This document shows, piece by piece, positions 1-5,597 of a stretch of DNA of 7,988 nt. Within the stretch, counting starts at the first letter, position 1. Every line of letters begins with the position of its first letter. Made by a program: the position numbers and the translations under genes. Below the pieces are notes generated by a model that worked only from the letters and a program-made list of their open reading frames with translations, had not been told where the DNA came from and made no database searches. The stretch is from NCBI GenBank assembly GCA_031274465.1, contig JAISQC010000053.1, positions 1-7,988 of the forward strand, written 5' to 3'. The DNA is from Synergistaceae bacterium (GTDB lineage: Bacteria; Synergistota; Synergistia; Synergistales; Synergistaceae).

Positions 1-249
1 GAAGCGCGCATAACGGCAAAGCGGATTGCGACGCTCGTTTGCTCGATGGCGGTCATCGTCTTCTACGGATATGCGCTCGGAGGAGCTGGGGGCTACCTGT
101 TTGGGCGGGGCCGCCCGAAGGTGATAGCCCTTGGGCTGGCGGGGGGCGCGTGTTTGACGTATATAGCGCTTGCCTTGTGGAAAAGCTATCTCAGCGACGT
201 CAGCGAATCGGACGGGCGAGGCCCAGAAGGCGGGCCGCCTCCTCCCTAA
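1..249 (+). CDS. Small membrane protein, C-terminal part (cut by window edge)
   Basis: The frame is open from base 1 to a TAA at 247-249, so the start lies outside the window or at the ATG at 46. The 82 visible residues hold two hydrophobic segments, roughly residues 10-35 and 43-60, separated by a short basic loop (GRGRPK), and then a polar, Gly/Pro-rich tail. A Gly-rich pattern (YGYALGGAGGYLFGRGRPK followed by IALGLAGG) loosely recalls the first half of TMEM14/UPF0136 proteins, but this is an impression and the fragment lacks the second half of that family. The last 50 bp overlap the 3' end of citX on the opposite strand. The membrane-like composition argues for a real gene, but the function is unknown. 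A non-coding frame remains possible. Confidence 0.4.
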   Translation, partial: EARITAKRIATLVCSMAVIVFYGYALGGAGGYLFGRGRPKVIALGLAGGACLTYIALALWKSYLSDVSESDGRGPEGGPPPP

Positions 250-721
250 GGGCGGTGATGGGGTGCCGGCCGGCGCGTGCGCATATTTTCGCCTCGTCAT
301 CGCACAGCAGGCATTTTCGCGCAACGCCCCCGATGTCGGAGCGCGATATCGGGCCCGATTCGGCGATGACGTCGATGTCGAACACCCGGCCCCACTCGTT
401 TCCGTCCTCGACCCGCAAAGCCGCTTTTTTGGCGAGCATCGCGCCATGCGAGGCGAAGAGTAAAATTTCCGCGACCCCGGCGAAGTTGCTCAACAAAACC
501 CTCGCCGAACACCCCTCTCCAAACTCGCGCAAAAAAACTCCCCTGACAAAACCCATCGCGGCGGCGTCGCATTCCATCCTTTTGGGCAGCCCTGGTATGT
601 TGATGGAAATTTGGACGACGAAACGCGGCCCAGAGGGTGCGCCCAAGAAAATCCCCTGCGCGAAAGCCCTCTCCTCGCGGGCGCGAAGAAGGCGATGGAT
701 CAGTTCGCCTCCAGCCTTCAA
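200..721 (-). CDS. citX: CitX: holo-ACP synthase for citrate lyase (apo-citrate lyase phosphoribosyl-dephospho-CoA transferase)
   Basis: The product transfers the 2'-(5''-triphosphoribosyl)-3'-dephospho-CoA prosthetic group to the acyl-carrier subunit (CitD) of citrate lyase in the cytoplasm. The 173 residues are close to the usual CitX length (about 180). Family features are visible: an N-terminal arginine/acidic segment (RAREER, 13-18), the GRVFDIDV block at 111-118, and the C-terminal cysteine/histidine motif with Cys137, Cys140, Cys147 and His153 followed by an amphipathic helix. The start is TTG at 721-719, overlapping the TGA stop of citC in the sequence TTGA, so the two genes are almost certainly translationally coupled. 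A GAGGG about 12 bases upstream may serve as SD. The gene ends 50 bp inside an oppositely oriented small gene. Family assignment is confident; the exact start is less so. Confidence 0.9.
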   Translation of the reverse strand: MKAGGELIHRLLRAREERAFAQGIFLGAPSGPRFVVQISINIPGLPKRMECDAAAMGFVRGVFLREFGEGCSARVLLSNFAGVAEILLFASHGAMLAKKAALRVEDGNEWGRVFDIDVIAESGPISRSDIGGVARKCLLCDDEAKICARAGRHPITALREEAARLLGLARPIR

Positions 722-1752
722 AGAAGCGACTTTTCCCTCATGTATTCTATCGTCGATGGAGGAAGGTAGGACGATAATTTGGAAATGTCCCCCGATGACA
801 TCATGCGCCTTGCCGCTGACGCCGAGATCGGGGCGCCGTCAGGCGCCGGAAGGCGCTCGACCTCGACGACCTCGATCCCTTCGGCGGGCAGGACGTCCTT
901 CATCGCCTCGTTGTAGGCCCTGGTCACCGCGCTGTCAGGCTCGGTCCCGACGAACCTGGCGTTTATGCCGAGCGCGGGCGCGTAGAGGCGGCAGAACAGG
1001 CTGAGGTCGAGCCTGGCCTGCTCGGACGCCACTGCCAGCTCGCTGCGGTCCTTCAGGAAATACGTCGGAAACGTCACGTCGGAAACGGCGTAAGACCCGC
1101 TCCGCAGCAGTGTCGCGTTCCCGAACCCGGACAGCCCGGCCTCGACCATGGCGTACCTGTCCTCGAAGCTGAAGAGCGACCTGTTTTCCTCGACCACTAT
1201 CACATAAAGGCGCCGGCAGGCGCTCGACGCGCGCTCCACAAGATACCTGTGCCCGAGCGTGAAGGGGTTGCAGTTCGCCACTATTGCCCCGATCTTTCCG
1301 GGCGCGCCGCCGGTGGCCTCGTCTGGCGCGGCGCGTTTTTCGAAAAGATATTTCCGATATACGCCGACGCCAGGCTCGCCCGTCTCGAGCAGGGCGGCGC
1401 TGCCTGATTCCGCCAGGTTTCGAAATCCGAGCGACGCGAAGCGCGCGGCCTTATCGGGCTTCGCGTACAAAAAAAGACGGGAGACTCCCCCGACGCGCGC
1501 CGCCTCCATGAGTGCCGATATCGCCACTGCTGACAGCCCCGACTCGCGACACGACGCGCTCACCGCGACCATCCTGATTACGCTCCCGAAGAGGCTCGCG
1601 GTCGCCGCGACCGCGCCGCCCGTGTCCTCGACGAGCGCCACAGCGTCCGCGCCTTCGTCGAAGGCGAGATCCGACGATGACAGGAGGGAAACTACTTCCT
1701 CCCTCTCCGAAGGCGTTAGGTACGGGACGACCCTGGTGGTGAAATCGAACAA
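718..1752 (-). CDS. citC: CitC: [citrate (pro-3S)-lyase] ligase
   Basis: CitC acetylates the prosthetic group of citrate lyase acyl-carrier protein with acetate and ATP, switching the enzyme on for citrate fermentation. The protein has an N-terminal GNAT-like domain (about residues 15-115) and a C-terminal nucleotidyltransferase domain. The latter shows the HxGH-type ATP site NPFTLGH (about 162-168) and an ISASAARR motif near residue 310, equivalent to the ISxxxxR adenylyl-binding motif. RFVGTEPDSAVTRAYN between them is also typical. Length (344 aa) matches the family. I prefer the TTG start at 1752-1750, because GGAGG (1764-1760) sits 7 bases upstream and FTTRV then falls near the N-terminus as in enteric CitC. 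An in-frame ATG at 1773 would add 7 residues but has no SD. citX follows with an overlapping TTGA. The subunit genes citD, citE and citF are not in this window. Confidence 0.93.
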   Translation of the reverse strand: MFDFTTRVVPYLTPSEREEVVSLLSSSDLAFDEGADAVALVEDTGGAVAATASLFGSVIRMVAVSASCRESGLSAVAISALMEAARVGGVSRLFLYAKPDKAARFASLGFRNLAESGSAALLETGEPGVGVYRKYLFEKRAAPDEATGGAPGKIGAIVANCNPFTLGHRYLVERASSACRRLYVIVVEENRSLFSFEDRYAMVEAGLSGFGNATLLRSGSYAVSDVTFPTYFLKDRSELAVASEQARLDLSLFCRLYAPALGINARFVGTEPDSAVTRAYNEAMKDVLPAEGIEVVEVERLPAPDGAPISASAARRMMSSGDISKLSSYLPPSTIEYMREKSLL

Positions 1753-1806
1753 AGCGTTTCCTCCAATCGCCATTTAATCTTGACGCGAACGACCATAACG
1801 GTGTAG

Positions 1807-1812
1807 ATTTTA
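1807..1812 (-). promoter_or_regulatory. Possible -10 element for citC-citX
   Basis: On the minus strand TAAAAT (1812-1807) lies about 55 bases upstream of the preferred citC start. No convincing -35 is found at 16-18 bp, so this is a weak call based on one near-consensus hexamer in a locally AT-rich intergenic region. Confidence 0.25.
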
Positions 1813-1874
1813 ACACATGGGGTTTGCAATCAGGAAACCTCGTAAATTACTAGTTTTTTGCTATGAATTAGGTG

Positions 1875-1880
1875 TATAAT
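1875..1880 (+). promoter_or_regulatory. -10 element of nifS-nifU-MOSC operon promoter
   Basis: A perfect TATAAT lies 64 bp before the nifS ATG and would give a leader of about 58 nt. The -35 is poor: TAGTTT at 1851-1856 with an 18-bp spacer is the best match. A weak -35 often goes with an activator, but none is identified. The leader contains GACGTC and a short GAGAC/GTCTC inverted repeat (1890-1894 and 1907-1911) of uncertain meaning. Confidence 0.5.
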
Positions 1881-1944
1881 CAGACGGGAGAGACCGATAT
1901 AAAGACGTCTCATTGGAATATAAGGCCAAACGAGGTGAAATACA

Positions 1945-3114
1945 ATGGAAGTGCGCAAAGTTTATCTGGATCACTCGGCGACCACGCCGGTAGCGGAAGA
2001 AGTCTTCGGCGCCATGGCCCCCTACTTCACGGAAGCCATGGGAAACCCGAACAGCCTTCACCAATGGGGGCGGGAGGCTCGGCGCGCGGTCGACGAGGGC
2101 CGGGAAAGCGTGGCCTCGCTGATCGGGGCGGGCGCGGCGGAAATAGTGTTCACAGGGAGCGGCAGCGCGGCCGACAACCTGGCGATCAAGGGCGCGGCCT
2201 ATGCGGACAAGAGCGGCCGCAAGCACATCATAACGTCGGCCGTGGAACACCACGCCATCATGGACACTTTCAAGTGGCTCGGGAAAATGGGGTATGACGC
2301 GACCTTTCTTCCTGTAGACGAATTCGGGATGGTGAGCCCGGACGTTTTGCGCAACGCGATCCGCGACGACACGCTGATCGTGAGCGTCATGCACGCCAAC
2401 AACGAAGTCGGGTCGATCAACCCGATCGAGGAACTCGGGGCTATATGCCGGGAGCGCGGCGCGCTCTTCCACACCGACGCGGTGCAGACGGCGGGGCACG
2501 TGCCAATCGACGTCTCGAAGCTGCCGGTCGACATGCTCACGATGTCGGCCCACAAGATGTACGGGCCGAAGGGGATAGGCGCGCTGTACATACGCAGGGG
2601 AATCAAGCTCGTGCCGATAGTCCACGGCGGAGGGCAGGAGTACGGCATCCGCTCGGGCACGGAGAACACCCCCGGCATAGTCGGCTTCGGCGCAGCGGCC
2701 CGGCTCGCCGAACGCCTGCGCGAGGAGGGCGAGGAAGAGCGGATTTCGAGGATACGCGACAAGCTGCTTGATGGTATAATCGAACGAATACCTGATTCGT
2801 TCGTGACCGGGCACCGGACGAAGCGGCTGCCGTTTCACTGCAGCGTGTGCGTGAAGCTCATAGAGGGCGAGGGGATGCTGCTGCGCATGGATTACGCCGG
2901 GATAGGGGTTTCCAGCGGCAGCGCGTGCACATCCGGCAGCCTGGAGCCGAGCCACGTGCTTCTGGCGATGGGCCTGGATCACGCGACGGCTCACGGATCG
3001 GTCAGGCTGACGCTCGGCAAGGGCACCACAGAAGAGGACATCGACTACGTGCTGGAAAAGTTCCCCCCGATAGTCGAAACCCTCAGGAAGATGTCGCCGT
3101 ACAAAGGAGGCTGA
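1945..3114 (+). CDS. nifS: NifS/IscS-type cysteine desulfurase (PLP-dependent, group I)
   Basis: The enzyme takes sulfur from L-cysteine as an enzyme persulfide and releases alanine, supplying sulfur for Fe-S clusters or sulfur carriers in the cytoplasm. All core elements are present in 389 residues: the N-terminal YLDHSATTP, VEHHA with PLP-stacking His102, HTDAVQ (Asp178 and Gln181), SAHKMYGPKG with Schiff-base Lys204, RSGTEN, and the catalytic loop SSGSACTSGSLEPSHVL with Cys328. The C-terminus (PPIVETLRKMSPYKGG) is close to that of classical NifS. One oddity: the usual TES/TEA before the DNLAIKG block reads S74-A75-A76. The ATG at 1945 has GAGG (1932-1935) 9 bases upstream. nifU starts 3 bases after the stop. 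IscS-like housekeeping use is as plausible as a nitrogenase role; no nif structural genes are seen. Confidence 0.95.
   Translation: MEVRKVYLDHSATTPVAEEVFGAMAPYFTEAMGNPNSLHQWGREARRAVDEGRESVASLIGAGAAEIVFTGSGSAADNLAIKGAAYADKSGRKHIITSAVEHHAIMDTFKWLGKMGYDATFLPVDEFGMVSPDVLRNAIRDDTLIVSVMHANNEVGSINPIEELGAICRERGALFHTDAVQTAGHVPIDVSKLPVDMLTMSAHKMYGPKGIGALYIRRGIKLVPIVHGGGQEYGIRSGTENTPGIVGFGAAARLAERLREEGEEERISRIRDKLLDGIIERIPDSFVTGHRTKRLPFHCSVCVKLIEGEGMLLRMDYAGIGVSSGSACTSGSLEPSHVLLAMGLDHATAHGSVRLTLGKGTTEEDIDYVLEKFPPIVETLRKMSPYKGG
2772..2803 (+). promoter_or_regulatory. Extended -10 followed by a perfect 9-bp inverted repeat inside nifS
   Basis: TGGTATAAT (2772-2780) fits the extended -10 consensus TGnTATAAT. 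It is followed at once by CGAACGAAT (2781-2789), a 5-nt spacer, and ATTCGTTCG (2795-2803), a perfect inverted repeat lying where transcription would begin. It could be an internal promoter with an operator for nifU and the MOSC gene, an mRNA hairpin, or chance within coding sequence. No -35 is visible, which an extended -10 tolerates. Confidence 0.35.
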
Positions 3115-3117
3115 AAA

Positions 3118-3597
3118 ATGCAGCAGATGTACAACGAAAAAGTGATAGATTATTTCATGAACCCGCGCAACGTGGGCGGCATACCGGACGCCGACGGCGT
3201 TGGAGAGGTCGGGAACCCTAGGTGCGGCGACGTGATGAAAATTTACCTCGACGTCGATGAGAACGAAGTGATACGCGACGTGAAGTTCGAGACCTTCGGA
3301 TGCGCGGCGGCCATAGCGACCAGCTCCATGGCCACTGAGATGGTCAAGGGACTCACCATCGAGCAGGCGCTGAAGATCACCAACAGGGAGGTCGCTGGCG
3401 AGCTTGGCGGGCTCCCCCCGGAAAAGCTCCACTGCTCGCTTCTGGCCGAGGAAGCGCTGCGGGCCGCCGTCGCGAACTACCGCGAGCGCAAAAGCGGTTC
3501 CGCCATATCCCCTCCGTGCAGCGTGAACTGCGGGTCGTGCGGCGGCTTCGAGGCGGAAGAGCGCTTCGTGGCGGAGACTTCAAGGGTCGCGGAATGA
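3118..3597 (+). CDS. nifU: NifU/IscU-type Fe-S cluster assembly scaffold protein
   Basis: The scaffold accepts sulfur from the adjacent desulfurase and assembles [2Fe-2S] or [4Fe-4S] clusters for transfer to target proteins. Residues 1-125 are a classic U-type domain: YNEKVIDYFMNPRNVG at the N-terminus, GNPRCGD with Cys36 and Asp38, FETFGCAAAIATSS with Cys62, and LPPEKLHCSLLAEEAL with Cys106. These are the three cluster cysteines and the conserved aspartate. The protein is longer (159 aa) than a minimal IscU. Its tail carries three more cysteines (Cys134, Cys138, Cys141) in CSVNCGSCGG before an acidic end. It is not the full modular NifU, as the NifU-type ferredoxin and C-terminal NFU domains are absent. 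AAGGAGG (3104-3110) lies 7 bases before the ATG. The stop overlaps the next start as ATGA. Confidence 0.95.
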   Translation: MQQMYNEKVIDYFMNPRNVGGIPDADGVGEVGNPRCGDVMKIYLDVDENEVIRDVKFETFGCAAAIATSSMATEMVKGLTIEQALKITNREVAGELGGLPPEKLHCSLLAEEALRAAVANYRERKSGSAISPPCSVNCGSCGGFEAEERFVAETSRVAE

Positions 3598-4070
3598 CTC
3601 CCGGCGAAGCTTCCAGCGGGAGGATAGTGGCGGTGTGCGCATCCCGAGAGAAGGGGACCGTAAAGAAAAACGTCGGCGAAGCCAGGCTGATAGAGGAATT
3701 CGGCCTCGAAGGAGACGCCCACGGCGGTTTCGCCCACAGACAGGTGAGCCTCATAGCCCTCGAGGACATCGACGCCATGAGGGAAAAACTGCCGGACCTT
3801 TCGCCTGGCAGCTTCGCCGAGAACCTGACGACCGAGGGCTTCGGCCTTGACCGGCTTGATATAGGCGACAGGATAAAAGCCGGGGAATGCGTCTTAGAGG
3901 TGAGCCAGATAGGCAAGGAGTGCCACTCGAAATGCCAGGTCTTCAAGACGAGCGGCGACTGCATCATGCCCAAGAAGGGGATATTCTGCCGCGTCATAAA
4001 GGGCGGGACGGTGAAAGCCGGCGACGCCATAGAAGCGTCCGGCGCCGATTTGAAACAGGCGACGGCATAG
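3594..4070 (+). CDS. MOSC domain-containing protein
   Basis: This is a stand-alone MOSC (molybdenum cofactor sulfurase C-terminal) domain protein of 158 residues. MOSC domains occur in MoCo sulfurases and in small proteins thought to bind or deliver sulfur for metal-sulfur cofactors. Recognisable blocks are GRIVAVC with KGTVKK at 9-25, LEGDAHGG at 38-45, HRQVSLIALEDID at 48-60, FAENLTTEG at 74-82, and the signature QIGKECHSKCQVFKTSGDC at 105-123 with Cys110, Cys114 and Cys123. The ATG at 3594 shares ATGA with the nifU stop. An upstream extension to the ATG at 3516 would be arginine-rich and inside nifU, so it is rejected. Tight coupling to a desulfurase and scaffold suggests a role in cofactor sulfuration, but the acceptor is not shown by the sequence. 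A strong terminator follows. Confidence 0.9.
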   Translation: MTPGEASSGRIVAVCASREKGTVKKNVGEARLIEEFGLEGDAHGGFAHRQVSLIALEDIDAMREKLPDLSPGSFAENLTTEGFGLDRLDIGDRIKAGECVLEVSQIGKECHSKCQVFKTSGDCIMPKKGIFCRVIKGGTVKAGDAIEASGADLKQATA

Positions 4071-4090
4071 GAGCAGGGCTGCAAAAGTTG

Positions 4091-4126
4091 CGCCTGCGCG
4101 GGGCGTGCCCCGCGCAGGCGTTTTTT
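4091..4126 (+). terminator. Rho-independent terminator of the nifS-nifU-MOSC operon
   Basis: A perfect 13-bp GC-rich stem (4091-4103 pairing with 4108-4120) with a 4-nt loop is followed by six T residues (4121-4126), 20 bp after the MOSC stop. It lies between two convergent genes. On the other strand the hairpin is followed by CAACTTTTGC, so it may also work, less strongly, for the peroxiredoxin gene. Confidence 0.95.
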
Positions 4127-4158
4127 GGCGCCAATTTGTCAGCGTTGCGGCAATGCGG

Positions 4159-4797
4159 CTATTTGCCTTCCATGAGCTTCTTGTAGTTGTTCCACATGTT
4201 GCCGGAATTTTCGTAGCTCGGGTCGATGGTGTCGTCACCCGGCACCCAGCAAGCGGGTATCACGCGGCCGCCGTTGTCGTCGTGCTCCTTGAGCGCGAGC
4301 ACCAGGCGCAGCAGTTCCTGGGGGTTCCTCCCGAGGGGAGGGGCGTTGACGTATATGAGCTGGACAATGCCTTTTTTGTCGATCAGGACCACGCCTCTGA
4401 GATCGACGCCGTCATCCTCCTTGAAGACGCCATAGGGGGTGCCTATCACGCCGAGGGTGTCAGCCAGCATCGGGAAGGGATAGTTGCCGTTGACGGCCTT
4501 GGACAGCTCTATCTCGTTCCAGTTCTTGTGGGAAAACTTGCTGTCAGTGCTCACGACGAACACCTGAGTCCCGGTAGCGTCGAACTTTTCCTTCAAAGAA
4601 GCCAGGGCAACCAGCTCGGTCGGGCATACGTACGTGAAATCCCCGGGATAGAAAAAAAGCAGGACGTACTTGCCGATGTAGTCTGCGAGGGAATACGTGT
4701 CAAAACGCCCGTTCACCGCGTCGAAGCCTGGAACCTTAAAAAGCGGGGCCTCTTCGCCGATACTTGCTGTCAGCTTGTTTGCGCATGTTGTTTCCAC
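4159..4797 (-). CDS. Peroxiredoxin (AhpC/TSA family, Prx1/Prx6-like)
   Basis: This thiol peroxidase reduces hydrogen peroxide and organic peroxides in the cytoplasm. The active-site block YPGDFTYVCPTE contains the peroxidatic cysteine with the usual Pro and Thr. The supporting arginine is in DLRGVVLID, and the WNE, FPMLAD and APPLGRN segments follow the family. The C-terminal region reads VIPACWVPGDDTIDPSYENSG. A cysteine directly precedes the tryptophan, where typical 2-Cys enzymes have the resolving Cys four residues before it (VCPAxW). I prefer a GTG start at 4797, because AGGAG (4812-4808) lies 10 bases upstream, giving 212 aa with the peroxidatic Cys at 58. The ATG at 4815 adds six residues (MRRVVV) but has no good SD. 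It ends facing the MOSC gene across the terminator. The reductant partner is not in the window. Confidence 0.93.
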   Translation of the reverse strand: METTCANKLTASIGEEAPLFKVPGFDAVNGRFDTYSLADYIGKYVLLFFYPGDFTYVCPTELVALASLKEKFDATGTQVFVVSTDSKFSHKNWNEIELSKAVNGNYPFPMLADTLGVIGTPYGVFKEDDGVDLRGVVLIDKKGIVQLIYVNAPPLGRNPQELLRLVLALKEHDDNGGRVIPACWVPGDDTIDPSYENSGNMWNNYKKLMEGK

Positions 4798-4838
4798 TAC
4801 AACCACTCTCCTCATAAAGATTTTCCAAATTATCCTTG

Positions 4839-4853
4839 GCAGAATTATTATAA
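4839..4853 (-). promoter_or_regulatory. -10 element with PerR-like box upstream of peroxiredoxin
   Basis: The minus strand reads TTATAATAATTCTGC, which matches 11 of 14 defined positions of the Bacillus PerR box TTATAATnATTATAA. It contains TATAAT (4852-4847) as a likely -10, placing transcription start about 40 bases before the GTG. No good -35 is seen. The AT-rich surroundings make chance matches likely, so regulation by PerR/Fur-type repressors is only a suggestion. Confidence 0.35.
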
Positions 4854-4960
4854 TTTATTTTACGGATTTTAGATACGTTAAAACGCTTAAAAAATAAATT
4901 TTTCATTTATCATCGGCCTCATGGCGCATTTAGGACTATGGGACATGATTATATGAGCAT

Positions 4961-4997
4961 CGAGGCTCATTGCCTCGGGACAATTATACCGTATAAT
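4961..4997 (+). promoter_or_regulatory. Promoter of the prepilin gene, with inverted repeats
   Basis: TTGCCT (4970-4975) and TATAAT (4992-4997) are spaced by 16 bp, a good sigma70-type match, and would give a leader of about 40 nt. The -35 lies within a perfect inverted repeat, CGAGGC (4961-4966) and GCCTCG (4972-4977). The -10 is half of another: ATTATA (4983-4988), CCG, TATAAT. The second repeat also puts a TATAAT on the minus strand (4988-4983), so divergent initiation toward the peroxiredoxin is conceivable. Confidence 0.6.
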
Positions 4998-5044
4998 AGG
5001 TTTAAAATTTATTATCATCCTCGAAGAAGGGCGATGGCTGTCGT

Positions 5045-5548
5045 ATGGCATACAAGGGTAATTGGCTTGGCAGGGGCAAGGGATTCACGTTGGTCGAACT
5101 GTTGCTGGTCATCGTGCTTATGGCGGTAATCATGGCGCTCGTCACGCTGAGCGGCAGCTCGATGATCGAGGCGACGAACGCCCAGACCGAGGCGCGCAGG
5201 ATGATACGGACGGTGCAGTCGGTTCGCAGCGCATGGCTGGCCTGTTACGCGGATACCCAGGACATGCCCGGCGTCCCCGCAACCGCGTGGGACAGCGACA
5301 GCCTCATGCGGGTTCTGAGCAGGTATTCGGACCGCAGTCTCTCGGACGAGGCGGAAAGATACGGGAATTTGGAGGTCCGCCTGGACGGCGAAAGGATCGA
5401 CGTCGGCTTTGAAGGACCTTGGGATCTGGCTAATTCGAGCGCCAACAGCGCGAAGGACGCGATAAAGGACATGATCGCGAACCAGGCCGCTGACTACGAG
5501 ATCACCTTCACTGCGGCAACCGAGAGCATCCTCATAAGAGTCAGATAG
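5045..5548 (+). CDS. Type IV pilin-like prepilin (N-methylation motif, pseudopilin-like)
   Basis: The protein has a short basic leader ending in Gly13, then FTLVELLLVIVLMAVIMALVT. This is the prepilin peptidase site with mature Phe1 and Glu5 (Glu18 of the precursor) and a hydrophobic helix of about 20 residues. The mature part would be about 154 residues, with an amphipathic region (TEARRMIRTVQSVRSAWLACYADT) continuing the alpha-1 spine and a polar C-terminal domain with one cysteine, so no disulfide loop. It is expected to sit in the inner membrane and join a type IV pilus, type II secretion or competence-like pseudopilus. No other pilus genes are present, so the machinery must be elsewhere. 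The ATG at 5045 is the only plausible start in frame; GAAGGG is 13 bases upstream. Which pilus system it serves cannot be told. Confidence 0.85.
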   Translation: MAYKGNWLGRGKGFTLVELLLVIVLMAVIMALVTLSGSSMIEATNAQTEARRMIRTVQSVRSAWLACYADTQDMPGVPATAWDSDSLMRVLSRYSDRSLSDEAERYGNLEVRLDGERIDVGFEGPWDLANSSANSAKDAIKDMIANQAADYEITFTAATESILIRVR

Positions 5549-5570
5549 CCCCGCGTTGTTTTGCGACTCC

Positions 5571-5597
5571 TTGACAAGCGCTTGCTCCCCATATACT
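5571..5597 (+). promoter_or_regulatory. metN promoter with internal 10-bp palindrome
   Basis: A perfect TTGACA (5571-5576) is followed by TATACT (5592-5597) with a 15-bp spacer, short of the optimum but acceptable. CAAGCGCTTG (5575-5584), a perfect palindrome, overlaps the -35 and spacer where a repressor could bind. The predicted start is near 5604, giving a leader of about 17 nt that holds just the SD. Confidence 0.6.

Noticed and set aside
39..1004. Plus-strand open frame of 321 codons over citX and citC
   Set aside because: It is Arg/Ser/Pro-rich, has no domain pattern, and overlaps two recognisable genes; it is a shadow frame.
1861..3432. Long minus-strand open frame (523 codons) opposite nifS and nifU
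   Set aside because: It mirrors two clearly conserved genes codon for codon, is His/Arg/Val-rich without recognisable motifs, and is explained by GC-biased codon use of the sense strand.
3516..3593. Longer N-terminus for the MOSC protein
   Set aside because: The extra 26 residues are Arg/Gly-rich, lie wholly within nifU, and the ATG at 3594 sits in a standard ATGA coupling overlap.
1945..3597. Nitrogen fixation locus
   Set aside because: NifS and NifU-like proteins are also general Fe-S assembly factors; no nitrogenase or nif accessory genes are seen and the scaffold is not modular NifU.
4105..4872. Plus-strand open frame of 255 codons opposite the peroxiredoxin
   Set aside because: It begins inside the terminator hairpin and is antisense to a well-defined peroxiredoxin.
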